A stretch of 64,000 nucleotides of DNA from Hyposmocoma kahamanoa (Eukaryota > Arthropoda > Insecta > Lepidoptera > Cosmopterigidae): NCBI RefSeq assembly GCF_003589595.1, contig NW_020654810.1, forward strand, positions 19,969,201-20,033,200. Reading direction: 5' to 3'. Positions 1-10,800 of the stretch are shown here, piece by piece. The translations under genes were made by a program, and so were the position numbers. The notes beneath the pieces are model-generated. The model was not told the origin of the DNA. It did no database searches and saw only the letters and a program-made list of their open reading frames with translations. Numbering within the stretch: the stretch's first letter is position 1; the number at the start of each line of letters is the position of its first letter.

Positions 1-1042
1 AATAGACACCAAAGAATTGTATCACGTCACTTTTCCCTTTTTAATTATTTCTAAATCTCATTCCTTTGTGAATTTATTTTTATCTCACTTTGTCTAACAT
101 TTCTAAATGCGTCTCAAAGTGGGTATTGTGTAGGTAGTAAACACAAAAGACAGGCGCATTCGACGAGGTGCAATAAACCTCGTAAGGGCGTTTATTATCT
201 GTTTATATCAAGCGCTTGCGTATAATGTCTGATTCGGCGAAACTCTTTGTCTAAATCCAGTAAGATGCCGTGGATGGGGAAATTTTAACTATAGGAGCAG
301 CGTTATATACAGGTATCTCCTCGAAGACGAAGGTATCTCCCTGTCAACAGTGCCATTTACGAGGTTTACAACTATAGTGAAGGAAAAACAAAAGTTTTTT
401 CAGCTTCTGCGTATTTGAATGACAATAATATTTTATAGTAGTGTACCTGTTTCTCTCAGGTTGCTTCCATATTTGAAACAAATATTGTAAATGTTAAATA
501 TGTACAAATGATTGTTTACAAAGAGCAACCCCAAGAGATTCTTATTCATTTTTCTCAGAGGAATCTGCCTTACGAACGCGTAGTCGAGTTTAATCAATGC
601 ATGACGATTATATATAAAATTCCTTCAAAGCATAATCAACAAGTATGGAAATGCGAAAAATGTTGTATCGTAATTTTGTTATATTCGCAGGTACCATGAC
701 GGAGTCTTCTGCGTGAACATATTACATGCAAGAATATCCACCCTGTTTGTAAAACAGAAGTTAATTTTGTTTAAATAAGGCAACACATTTACTTTTAAAT
801 GAACAGAGGTCTGTTCATACAATCGTTTTTCGCCCGATGCTATAAAAGGTTATATGTAGGTTTATCGTTCGTGAGAATCACCAGCGAAATGCGTTCCGTG
901 AACCATAAAGTTTACGTTTCCGTAGCTTTACTTCATAATGTTTCGGATGTCTACTTCGTTTTCTCGTAATTAATTGATATATGTGTAACTTATTTTCGTT
1001 TGGAGTTTCGAGAACGTCTTTTTTGGAGTTTTGATAATAAGG
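1..1042. other. No gene recognised
   Basis: AT-rich sequence without a repeat I recognise. A 63-codon open frame at 508-699 (+) has no recognisable domain and is likely chance. Confidence 0.5.
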
Positions 1043-1320
1043 CGATGACAGCTCAGTCGGTCAGCGGTTGTTTCTCAGTTAAAAGATTCGAATTCCTGTG
1101 ATGCCGTCACCGTACCTAAGTAACGTACATTTGTGAATTTTGAAAAGCAATACTGTTTGTTAATGGTAAAGGAAAACATCGTGATGAAGAGTGCACGTCG
1201 TAAAGTTTATATGAAAAACGTGTGAAGTCCGCAACCCATATTGGACTAGAGTGGCAGAGTATAGCCTACATCGTCTCTTTGGGGGAGATCAGTACCCGTA
1301 CGGAACAGTGCAAATCTGCG
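1043..1320 (+). mobile_element. SINE family C (CATCATC-type), old copy
   Basis: Begins with a tRNA-like head: a degenerate A box in GCTCAGTCGGTCAGCGG near 1050 and a B-box-like AGATTCGAATTCC near 1085. The body follows, with the family motif AAAGGAAAACATCGTGATG near 1170 and a degenerate copy of the motif that reads CCAATCCGCATTGGGCC in a better copy at 55.0 kb. Clearly diverged from the copies at 11.5, 36.9, 38.7 and 45.5 kb. Confidence 0.6.
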
Positions 1321-1454
1321 AACCGGAATGGGAAAGGACATTAAATTTATCAATGTACATTTTATGCTATTTTAATTGAAATTAAGTATGAATTTGCTCC
1401 GAGATCGATCTCATCGCATGTCTCTTCGCGGCGTTGAAGAGCACGCTAGAGGAT

Positions 1455-1690
1455 AACGAGGCGGGAGTCACCGACATACGACTGAATCCGCCGGCATACG
1501 CCGAGATCCACCGGTATGCACTATAATCCTCCAGTGTGCACCGGAGTCTGCCTGAATGCGCCGGGGACTTTTCGCCGCCATAGTCGCTAGTAGAACGGAA
1601 TCAAATCCTGGCGACCGGCGGCATTTCGGCGTATGCCGCAGCATTCCAGCAGAATCTGCGGTATGTTGGCAGCCGCCCGTGGTATCGTAA
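1455..1690. repeat. Degenerate 20-bp minisatellite with an inverted second half
   Basis: Units are in register every 20 bp from 1475 to 1574; 1455-1474 is a weaker unit. Examples are CATACGACTGAATCCGCCGG (1475), CATACGCCGAGATCCACCGG (1495), TATGCACTATAATCCTCCAG (1515) and TGTGCACCGGAGTCTGCCTG (1535). From about 1610 to 1690 the related motif appears as its reverse complement, such as GGCGGCATTTCGGCGTATG. The block is GC- and CpG-rich compared with its surroundings. The 78-codon minus-strand frame across it is a by-product. Confidence 0.65.
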
Positions 1691-3304
1691 GGGATATCCC
1701 TCATCAGCGGGCATAAAAGCGTGTATAAGAGTTTTCGTCACACGAAGACGTCGCGCATTTTAATTTGTGCATAGGAGAAGAGAACTAGCAACGCTATAAA
1801 TGTTACTGAGTTAGTGTGTGTGATTCTCGTTAGTATTTCGGGTTTTCAATTGGTATGAATAATAATTTACGATTTCCAACAACGTTGATGAAAACTATGC
1901 AGTTTCCGTGAAACTGAACTAGATCGATGTGTGAAATGTAAATCTTATAAATAATGTTACTATGAATGCATTTCGAAGAAGATTGTGTTCAGTCAATTAC
2001 AACATTATCAGAATGGAAAATCCAGAACGTGTTACCGATTTCGCTGATGGATATCTTTACAAGACAGATTTACAGAGCTTCAGTACTGATATTCTCAGAA
2101 GTTCACCATAACTCGACTGGAATCGTCGGAACGTTGAAAAATTAAACGCTCTTGTCGCCATCGAGGCCCCGACACATTTACGAAGGATGCCTCACTCAAA
2201 TACAAAGACACTACCCGACATAACTTCTAAAAATTGCTTTTGTCAGACCCGCATTCGGAATTCCTATTAACAGGTCAATTATTCCGTACTCGTCTTATTG
2301 CGTTAAATAATAAGATAAAGCTTCAGTCGTCTTTTTCACAAAGACGTTTCAGTGACACGCATGCCTTAACTTTAATATAGGGCACACCTTTCTCTGAATC
2401 CAGTAATTGAGAGCCTCAATGTCATTCTAAGAACGTTACAGAAATATTAAAATTATGCGAAAGAAACGAACAAAATTAAAAAGACCTAATTAACGGTTAA
2501 AGACACTGAGTTATAATTAGAGCCGTGTTAATTTTGCGCGAAGAAATAGTGAAATTATAAATAGATGTTATGTTACATTGCAAAATACATGGCCGAGTTA
2601 TGTCAGATTGTCACGTCGTCGCGGGCGCAGACGGCCAAGCAGATACTTTGTCCGAGTAGCAGACAACGAATATGTAATCACAGTAACAGAGAAATTTGGT
2701 ATATTTCAGCTTGATGAGGCATGTTAAGGAATTTAATCTAAATACTTTTATTATTAAAAACAAAAGGTCCAAGTTTTAATCTCGTTTCAAGTTTGCGTAC
2801 TAGGACAGAAATACCATGCGGATTATTAATGCCAACTATATGAAATGGTTAAAGGTCATCAGGCTACGAAACAGTGACGTAATAAACCACTCGCAAACTC
2901 AATTTTCTCCCTAACTGTTTGCCTGGAATATGAGGCAAATACGCAATTTCTATCAAAGGTCGTTCCAAATTAGGACTTTCATTAATTATGTTGACGTTTA
3001 CATTAAAGGAAGCATATAATTAGATTTTTTTAGTCGTCTATATAAATTGACACACGAAAAGGTTTCTGGGAATTAATTTGTTCCAAAGACATTTCGGGTA
3101 ATGTAGGTTAAACAGCTAATCAATTGCAATGAGAATCGATTGCTTTGAACATTGGGGTCGTTAGTATAAAATAATGTGACAGATAATCAGCCGTTATATG
3201 TTTTAAAATAGAGAATTCCCTTTGTGTTAACAAAGTAATGTTTATTTATTTATTTGTTTATCAGCTAAACACATACTAAACAAATGACAAGTAACCTAAC
3301 CTCC
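1691..3304. other. No gene recognised
   Basis: No repeat family or coding segment identified. A short CpG-rich patch lies near 2610-2660. Confidence 0.5.
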
Positions 3305-3530
3305 GGTTAAAAAATCGACCACAAAAGTTATTCATCCGTACTTTGCCACCCATAGAGGTGGAATATTTTCTTGAAAATTAAATGGGACCATATCTGAGGC
3401 ACCTTCTTTCCAACAAAAAAAGAATCATCAAAATTGGTTCACAAATGGCGAAGTCATCGCGTAACATACATACAAAAAAAACCCTACAGACGAATTGAGA
3501 ACCTCCTCCTTTTTTGAAGTCGGTTAAAAA
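3305..3530 (-). mobile_element. Family F dispersed repeat (AACCGACTTC ends)
   Basis: Reverse orientation. Its right end reads GAAGTCGGTTAAAAA and its left end GGTTAAAAAATCGACC, so both termini carry the AACCGAC-like inverted end. The interior contains the family's 'zzz ACATACATACAAAAAAAACC' type stretch and a segment shared with copies at 13.9, 25.7, 29.2 and 57.1 kb. No coding capacity. I recall this as an abundant lepidopteran repeat. Confidence 0.75.
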
Positions 3531-4587
3531 GTAATTATAATTACGCAACACAGACGACTAAGAAGCAGAAAAGGTTATTTGGGAGAAATCCCTTTATGGG
3601 ATACGCTCGCCTTTGTACACTAACATTGTTAAAATTGGTCATTTGTTTTGTAATACAAAAAAGTATTTACACGCCCACATTACATATGATTACTTCCCAA
3701 AATAATTTACTAAACTGTTGTTGCCTAAAGTCAAGATCTATCCAGAAATGCGCTAAACCATGGAAGTTTTGTCAATCTTAAGCATTGAGGTAAATGCGGC
3801 GAAATCGTGCTATTTCTGTCACGGCACGTGCCCATATGTACTTAACAATTTAGTCGAAGTTAGTAACTGTGGGGGCTGTTCGCAAACTGCGTAACTTGAA
3901 CGAAACCACGTGTCTCACTTGTTAATTTTAGCCCTTTCACACATTGCATGCAAAGGTTTCCCAATTTTTTTTAGCTATTTATAACGACTGCTCAATGTTT
4001 GTCTATAAAAAACTTTTCGTTTCCGACTTTTCAACAAGATCGTTTTTGACTCTTTATTAGACACCAAACACGTGCCCAAGCAAAGGCGTAATGGACAGAG
4101 GGCGCTTCAGTCGTTATGGCCTGATATTATATAGAGATCAAGTAACTAAATATAGGGGAAAACCACAAAAGGTGTTTACGTAGAAGGTGTGTTCCACAGT
4201 CACGTGAGTTTCCCTGCAAATACACCTACGCATTCAACATTTCTTCGGATTTTGATTCTTATTCTTTAAAGGCTAATATGTTGACCAATGAGCTTCCTTG
4301 CCTAGGTGAAATTGTATAACTATTTTAAAGTTAGCATATTGCCTTTGCCAAGATTTATCGGTAAAACAAATGAAAGTGACGTGAACCTACTTTCCTTCGT
4401 TGGTGTGAGCGTGTTCGCTTCCTAGTAGCTTTCGTTCTAAATTTGGGTTTCCGTTTTTAGGCTCCATTTTGTTGAAAAATGGCGAGGACGTGGAAAATTA
4501 AACACAGTGTTTAATTTTGTGTTCGTTTTCGTTATTATTCTTTTTTTTCTACAGATATAACCATAGGAAAAAAATATCTAAATATGT
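3531..4587. other. Single-copy-looking stretch with an E-box cluster
   Basis: No repeat family recognised. The notable content is the CACGTG cluster annotated separately at 3825-4206. A 61-codon frame at 3596-3781 (+) has no recognisable features. Confidence 0.45.
3825..4206. promoter_or_regulatory. Cluster of four CACGTG E-boxes
   Basis: CACGTG occurs at 3825-3830, 3907-3912, 4069-4074 and 4201-4206. The random expectation is about one per 4 kb, fewer in AT-rich DNA. CACGTG is the canonical site of bHLH factors, including CLOCK/CYCLE and MYC/MAX. Function is inference only, since no adjacent gene is visible. Confidence 0.35.
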
Positions 4588-4920
4588 ATCATCATCACTA
4601 TCAACACATTTATATGTCTCACTGCTGGGCACGGATCTCCTCTCAGGCAGGTTTAGGCTGCTAACAGATTGACTGCATGTTTGCAGTCGATCTCAACTCA
4701 TGCATGTCGTTGGTTCGGCTGCATGAAGTCGGTTTCGACTGCATGCAGTTAATGCGTGACGTCGCTATCAACTCTTCATGCAGTTGTGGTGTCGGCTGCA
4801 TGAAGTTAATTACTTCGCGCATAACTGCAAACATGCAGTCAATTTGTTAGCAACCTTAGGCCATAGTCCGCCAATTTCCAATGCGGGCTGATGGGATTTC
4901 AGACGTTTTCCGTAGAGCGT
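4588..4920 (-). mobile_element. SINE family C, interrupted by a MITE
   Basis: Opens with ATCATCATCACTATCAACAC and the family motif TGCTGGGCACGGATCTCC. After the MITE at 4656-4855 it resumes with GGCCATAGTCCGCCAATTTC and AATGCGGGCTG. Removing the MITE and one TTA restores the GTTTAGGCCATAGTCC reading found in copy 38747-38991. Confidence 0.8.
4656..4855. mobile_element. 200-bp palindromic MITE with TTA target duplication
   Basis: Termini are GGCTGCTAACAGATTGACTG and the reverse complement of CAGTCAATTTGTTAGCAACC, giving inverted repeats of about 30 bp with few mismatches. TTA flanks it on both sides (4653-4655 and 4856-4858). A TTA duplication with a GG-starting TIR fits the PIF/Harbinger superfamily. 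The interior repeats CTGCATGAAG and CATGCAGTTA in both orientations. It has no coding capacity, so movement would need a transposase from elsewhere. Confidence 0.85.
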
Positions 4921-5170
4921 TTTCCGGAGAATTTCAATTATGAGAAATATAACATTTGGGGAAGTATCTATCCAATTAACAGGCTAAAGCGAAAGAAAAA
5001 TAGGATAAAAAATTCAAGTCATCAATTGACAAAGATAATTGTAATATTACATTTTTTGTTATTATATTTGCGTATTATGTATTTTAAGACGTATAAAGAT
5101 CATTTAAATAAACAGATATAAATATTAGACAACATCACATAGATATGTTGCTTTAATTTCATAGTAAGTG

Positions 5171-5300
5171 ACTAAAGCACTTGTGTTACGGAAATCGGAA
5201 ACAACGATGATACCACAAACACCCACATCCAAGACAATATAGAAAACCTAAGTTTTTCTACATTAATCTGGGCCGAGACCTCATAGATGGTGACACTATA
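5171..5300 (-). mobile_element. Family H repeat fragment
   Basis: Shares AAAGCACTTGTGTTA, GGAAAC AACGA and GATACCACAA with 18800-18850. I recall this as the 3' part of a lepidopteran tRNA-like SINE, but no head is preserved here. Confidence 0.5.
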
Positions 5301-5694
5301 AAAACAGGTGTGCAAGCCACTCGACGACATAGGTCGCCAAAAACACTATGCTCGCGTTAATCATGAAAACAAATGAAATATCGCGACAAGTAGCGTCAGA
5401 CCTACTTCCTTGGTTTGTTTCATTACTGAACTGACTTAGTTCCGATTTCTTCCATCCGTATGTTAGGAGTACGTAAGCAGATCAAACAGTCGTAAAAATA
5501 ATGACACGTTTGTTTTGTACGTAAAAGTGTTTTATGGACTTTCGTCCTCCTTTTAAACAACGTGATAGTGTTTTGTAAAGTGTTTAATATGTGTTTAACG
5601 ATTCAATTGTAGACCATTCTCTTAATATGCGAATTTTTAACACTACATCTGACTCTATCTGAGTCAGTGAAAATGTTCGTCCAGGAGAGTTTTT
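5301..5694. other. No gene recognised
   Basis: AT-rich, with no repeat or coding signal identified. Confidence 0.45.
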
Positions 5695-6405
5695 CTTTTA
5701 TTACGCCAAGTGACGGGACCGACAAGTCGTGCGCCTAGTGGCAGTGCCACTCGTAGCTTTAAATCGCAAAACTTTGAGGGACAATGCCACTGCGCCCGCC
5801 ACCCTGAGACATATGTTGACAAGTCCTATGTGCCTGTAATTTCACCAGCAATCCTTAACTCTCAAAACCGGAACGCGGAAGTACTGTAACTAGTTTTGTT
5901 TCTACTGTCAAGTAGTAATGTGCTCATTTGAATGGTGCTCGTGAAACTTCAGGAACATGGGACTTTTTTTAATATTCAAGTGGCAGGACGAACTAGTCGT
6001 GCGCCTGGGGTTAAGTAAGACGCCTGTCCATAACAGTTGTAGTGCCACTCAGAGCTTTAAACGGCAAAGCTCTCAGGGGCACTGCCATTACACCCGTCAC
6101 CCTGAGACATAAGTTAATAACATATGTTTGTTATTCAAATCCGGAACGCAGTAATGCTCACATTACTGTTTGACGGCAGAAATTGGAAAGGTGGTAGTAC
6201 TTCCCTGGAGAAACTCTTTAGCTAGGAGCTCTACTGCTATTATATGTAGGACTAATCAACTTTAAAGCCTAAGGGTGACGGGCGCAATGGCTGTGCCCCC
6301 CTCAGATTTTTGTGATTGAATGGCACTGCAACTGTTATGGGTAGGCGTGCCATTTACCAGCAAGCGTATCACTTGTTTGTTCCGACACTTGATATCACAA
6401 AAAAG
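5695..6405. mobile_element. Composite of four family A fragments
   Basis: The order is: an antisense copy 5695-5886 (CCAAGTGACGGGACCGACAA to CCGGAACGC), a sense fragment 5887-5965 (AAGTAGTAATGTG to ACATGGGACT), a second antisense copy 5969-6240 (ending CTCTACTGCTA), and a sense fragment 6262-6405 (GGGTGACGGGCGCAATGG to a CACAAAAAAG tail). Sense is defined by the A-rich end. The alternation implies repeated insertion or local rearrangement. Confidence 0.8.
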
Positions 6406-6412
6406 CGTATTT

Positions 6413-6565
6413 TAGGTCCTAGGTTCGATTCCCGGGCAGGGAGAAATATTTGTATAGCCTACTAGATTTATTTCTCCCGTGAATTTGGGTGTAATTTATG
6501 GTTGTCTATGTGTGTGTCCATGGCACCCGCGGCACACATCCAGATGCGGCCTAAAAATTATTTGA
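6413..6565 (+). mobile_element. SINE family B, 5'-truncated
   Basis: Starts at the B box GGTTCGATTCCCGGGCAGGG and continues through the body motifs GAGAAATATTTGTATAGCC, TGAATTTGGGTGTAAT and GTGTGTGTCCATGGCACCC. The A-box half seen at 39.0, 40.5 and 63.2 kb is missing; family A tail sequence is joined directly upstream. Confidence 0.8.
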
Positions 6566-7444
6566 TGTCCACATCACGAAGTGACAGACGACCTCAGCCG
6601 TACGTGTCGGTCACCACTCCATCATTCTCGTAGTCTACCGATCTCGGTCCGTCCTGTCTATGTATCCTGCCCATTTCCATTCTCAGATTCAGATTTTAAG
6701 TTATTTAAAACGTAATGTAACCAACAGTCTATAATTAATGTCAGCAATCTCGCTTTGCTTTCTCCATTAACGGAGGAAGCGTAACAAGATCAAAAAATGA
6801 ATGCCAGGATCGTCGAAAGTGGGAGGACATACACCCACGCCACTAGAAGACATGACGATATGTATGAATGTGTACAATGATTTTGATTTGGGAGTGGTAT
6901 ATGATACCCATTGATATTTGCGGTTCTAAGGATGCTAAAGCGGTCTCGGTTTTAAATCCCTTGCAGAAGAGGGTTTTGCTCAGATAGAAACTCTACCACT
7001 AAAACATAAGAGTGAAATTATCAAACTGCAAACACTGTTAACACTTTTCCGTCATACAACAACTTATTTTTAAAAATGTTATTTACGAAGTTATATAAAT
7101 GATAAATTTAGACAATCCTCTAAAATAAGCTTGACCTATTAAATTGCAGCTCAAATTACTCTTGTTAGTTTAATGTAACACATAGTCATAAAATTACGCT
7201 GTTCGTGATAAAAACACTTATGCTTTTGGCAGATCGTTACACAGACATAATTATGAGTAATAAGTTTTGGTCTAACTACAGCCTAGAATAGATTTTAGTA
7301 GAACGACGAAATATACTGGTTTTAAAATTGTGATTCACCGTTAGAAATCATTGTTGCTGTTTAATAATGAAATTTTTATTATAAAGAGCTTGTGCAATAG
7401 CATCTTTAATTATTTCTTCTTTTATAAAATTTACTTTTATTTCT
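6566..7444. other. No gene recognised
   Basis: AT-rich, with no family or coding segment identified. Confidence 0.45.
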
Positions 7445-7776
7445 TTTTATGACACCAAGTGACAGGACGAACAAGTCATGCGCCCGTTGGTAAGCGACAC
7501 GCCTGCCCATAACAGTTCCAGGGCCACTCAAAGCTGTACATCGTAAATATCAGAGTGCACTTCCACTGCGCCCGTGACTCTGAGGCATAAGTTGACAAGT
7601 CCCATGTGCATGTAATTTCTCTAGCACCCTTACCCTTACCTTACCCCTCAAAACTGGAACACAATAAAATAAAGCTCACGTTTCACGTTAAGGTTCACGT
7701 GCTTGGCGGCAAAAATAGGTAAGATAGCAGTACTTCGCTGGACGAACTCTTTTACAAGGAGCTCTACTGCTTCTAA
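7445..7776 (-). mobile_element. Family A repeat, near full length
   Basis: Antisense copy running from TTATGACACCAAGTGACAGG to GAGCTCTACTGCTTCTAAA. A (CTTAC)-like expansion near 7626-7645 is private to this copy. The minus-strand frame at 7648-7854 is a shadow of the repeat, and related peptides appear in other copies. Confidence 0.85.
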
Positions 7777-8137
7777 ACACCGGTACATGACAGTTTGAGT
7801 ATCTACACTTCTAATGCAGTTAATTGAATCCATATATGCTGTGTAAGAGTACATAAATCTGGTACCGAATCTTATTAACCTCTAGACAGGCGCCGGCGCA
7901 ACATAACAAACACGCTAATTCCAAAGTCATGCGCGAATCCACAACAGTTTTGTATACGAGTTATATAACTATTGAAGAAATTAGTTTATAGATACGCTAC
8001 AATTTTTTTTTTCTTTGATTCAATCTTAGATGTCAAAAAGCCGCTAGCGATCGCGATTAGTGGAGAAAGGGAAGTGAGGCCTTTGCCCTGAAGTGAGATA
8101 AAACAGCTGACAAACAGAAAATGAAAAAATATTTAAC
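7777..8137. other. No gene recognised
   Basis: No repeat family or coding signal identified. Confidence 0.4.
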
Positions 8138-8351
8138 GACCTCAGTGGCTCAACGATTTTCACTATGGGCGCTGAATGAGGAGGTACCGGGTTAGTTTCC
8201 TGGTAGGATCAATTTGGGAATTTTTTAACTGGTCTAGGTGTTATGGGCTTCGAAGTAAATTCCGTTGTTCTGGTCCTCATAGTACAGCGAATTACTTAGT
8301 ATGAGATCAGATAGATGGTGTAGTTATCTGGCATGTTATTATTATTAATGG
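8138..8351 (+). mobile_element. SINE family D, full length with ATT tail
   Basis: tRNA-like head: the A-box region CTCAGTGGCTCAACGA near 8141 and a decayed B box GGGTTAGTTTCC near 8190 (GGGTTCGATCTCC in the 35.3-kb copy). The body includes GTTCTGGTCCTCATAGTACA, and it ends in TTATTATTATTA. Such a tail implies mobilisation by a LINE that recognises ATT repeats; the LINE 3' end at 48.15 kb has the same tail. Confidence 0.8.
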
Positions 8352-8581
8352 AATTTCTGAATTAAAAATAAATTAACAGATTTTATAAAAGATGGCATGT
8401 CTATACATGTTTTGGAGGAAGCCATTAAAACAGAAAAAAGCAAACAAAGGAGAAACAGGTCGATGCGTTAATGATCGCTTCAGTGATCTTATTTTAGTTC
8501 GGCGCCGCTTACGAAGTTTACGGGCTTGAAACTGAGTTACGTGAAGAAGACGTCATGTCGTAGCTAAGATTTAGGAGTCAT

Positions 8582-8873
8582 TTAGTAGCAGTAGAGCTCC
8601 TTGTGAAATAATTCGTTCACAGAAGTACTGCCACCTTACCTATTTCTGCCACCAAGTAGTAATGCTCTAATTACTGAGCTTCAGTTTTGAAAGATAAGGA
8701 TGCTGGTGAAACTACAGGTTCATGGGACTTTTCAACTTATGTCTCACGGTGACAGTGCTCCTCGGATCTTTGCCATTCAAAGCTTTCAACGGTACTGTAA
8801 CTGCTATGGATAGGCGTGTCGCTTACGATCAGGCGAACGACTTATTCGCCCGTCAGTTAGTATCATAAAAAAA
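8582..8873 (+). mobile_element. Family A repeat, near full length
   Basis: Sense copy from TTAGTAGCAGTAGAGCTCC to TAGTATCATAAAAAAAGG. It contains the family landmarks CTGCCACCTTACCTATTTC, ACATGGGACTT-like and GGCGTGTCGCTTAC. Confidence 0.85.
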
Positions 8874-8995
8874 GGTGAGAGTAAATGGATTTTGGACAAT
8901 ATGTGAATAATTAAGTACGCAAAGAGATGGTTAAAAGGCTTTTAAATATTTATATCTGTTATGCTACTAACCGCAGGTATCTTTACACCTTCCTG

Positions 8996-9098
8996 TAGGG
9001 CTAGCACGACTGGGCGCGATTTGCGCGAAAGCGACATAAAGCGCGATATCTCGCGCATTAGCATTATGTTTCTTTATGTCGCACCCTGTCGTTCTCGC
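8996..9098. mobile_element. Palindromic MITE, degraded right end
   Basis: The left terminus TAGGGCTAGCACGACTGGGC and the internal TTGCGCGAAAGCGACATAAA match the MITE at 55806-55926. The right arm keeps TTTATGTCGC but its outer half is diverged. CpG-rich. Confidence 0.7.
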
Positions 9099-9171
9099 TC
9101 TACTGGTAGTTTGTGGAATCCATCTCGTAGAGGCACAAGAATAGTAATAGCAAATCCTAGTGTTTTTTAAC

Positions 9172-9227
9172 ACCAAAAACCAGCCAACCATACCAATAAC
9201 CTGGCCTCAAAGTATGAGTACCAGAGT
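9172..9227 (-). mobile_element. SINE family D 3' fragment
   Basis: Contains CCATACCAATAACCTGGCCT and ATGAGTACCAGAGTAACGAA, the 3' portion of family D in reverse. No head is present. Confidence 0.65.
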
Positions 9228-9414
9228 AACGAATTTTTTTTAATGAATAACAGACAGACACTATCCACAATCTCACCTGACATCAAGCAACGATGTGACG
9301 GACGATGGTACGCGTTTGTCTAAACAATGCCTGTTTACTATAGCCTTGAATAGTTCCAAACTGTATTTTTCGGGAAACACATGTTAGTAGACAGATTATT
9401 CAATTCCTTTGCCG

Positions 9415-9615
9415 TACGCTTAAGAAAGGAAGAAGCAAAGCGACATAAGGATGGAGTGTTCCTGACCTTCTAGTCGATTGAAGGAGGAACGGTGAGGGTC
9501 GAACAAATTGAAAAGTTCCTGCGCACACTCCCCGAAATGTATCCGATAGAAAACCGACAAGCAGGCCACTTTTCTGTGACGGTCGAGTTTTGCAGCTTCG
9601 ACTCCAGAAGAAAGT
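9415..9615 (+). mobile_element. Family G repeat, 3' half
   Basis: Shares GCGCACACTCCCCG, AAGCAGGCCACTTTTC and TGCAGCTTCGAC with 20550-20640. No coding frame survives. Probably the 3' region of an old retroelement. Confidence 0.5.
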
Positions 9616-10727
9616 TGTTGTTAATAAGTTTCTTTGCTCTCCGAGATTAACCTAGATCACTCAAGCCACACCACTTCTCGGTTTCTACATATTTTTTTTG
9701 TTTATAACATACATCGCTTATAATAAGTGAAAAAACATAAAACGGTGTCGCATAAACCTATTACAGATTTTTCTCTATACACCACTGCATATTGTTAGTA
9801 ATAAACACAAAGAAGTACACAGGGTAAGAAGATATTCCGCTCCCTCCGACCCGATCAACGGGTTACATTCGGCACTTGCATGTATGATGAAACTATTCTT
9901 TCTGTCTGTGTTTAATTTTTCAATATTTAGTCTACTTATATTTTTTAGTAACTTTAGAGTGAAATAATTTAGGATTAGGTTATTTATTTTCAAACGTTAG
10001 TCTTTATAGTAAGGTAAGTATAACAATATTATTATTAGTTATATTATAGACAACTTACAAAATCACTTTAAGTATACAACGAAATAATTACTTCATCTCT
10101 ATGTCACGAATCTTAAAGATGTTTATTTACATAAATTCTGATAACAAAAATACTTAAAAGAGGATGTTATGTTATGTCTCGCTGAAAGTGTTTAATTATA
10201 ATTAAAAGAAAGAAAGAAAGAAAGATCTTTCTTTCTTTCTTTCTTTTCTTTTTGGTTTTTTTCTTTATGGTTACAAAATAGTTTATTTGGTAACCATAAT
10301 ACAAATGAACGTAAAAATTAAAATTAAAACGACCTTGTTTAAAAATTTCAAACTAACATTATATTTTTGTTTCCATTGCCACATGCGTAAAGCTTGATTA
10401 CACTGCACTGAAGGCGACTGCGAAAAACTCAAGTGCTATAGGACAAACTCCTTAGTACAGATAGGTTCCATACTTTTTTGTTTCGTAGAATATTCATCAA
10501 CTTCAAAGTTATTAATGGCATCTGGCATTTATGGCAGCTATTCATTTTGATAGGTTTAACTATAGAGTGAGATTTTTTTTGAAACATATTGTTAAGTTTT
10601 ATACCTTTATTTTACCGCATATAGCTCAATATTGTCTGTTTTTTGTGAAATGTTTACTTAATAGGTAATTTACGTCTATTATAAGAAAGCACTATTTGCA
10701 TAATGTGGATTATTCCACTTATGGAGA
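9616..10727. other. No gene recognised apart from a palindrome
   Basis: AT-rich. The only clear structure is the GAAA/TTTC palindrome at 10204-10247. A 72-codon minus frame at 9775-9993 is unsupported. Confidence 0.45.
10204..10247. repeat. 44-bp perfect palindrome of (GAAA)n meeting (TTTC)n
   Basis: The left arm AAAAGAAAGAAAGAAAG continues to AAAGA and is mirrored exactly by the right arm starting TCTTTC; the centre is GATC at 10224-10227. Twenty-two base pairs pair with no spacer. Confidence 0.95.
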
Positions 10728-10800
10728 GCCAAAAAACCAACGAAACACACCGATAACCTGGTCTCAAACTATGAACACCAGAGCAACGAAATTCTTCCTG
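10728..10800 (-). mobile_element. SINE family D 3' fragment
   Basis: Carries CCGATAACCTGGTCTCAAAC and AACACCAGAGCAACGAAATT, matching 35220-35290. The 5' head is absent. Confidence 0.7.
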
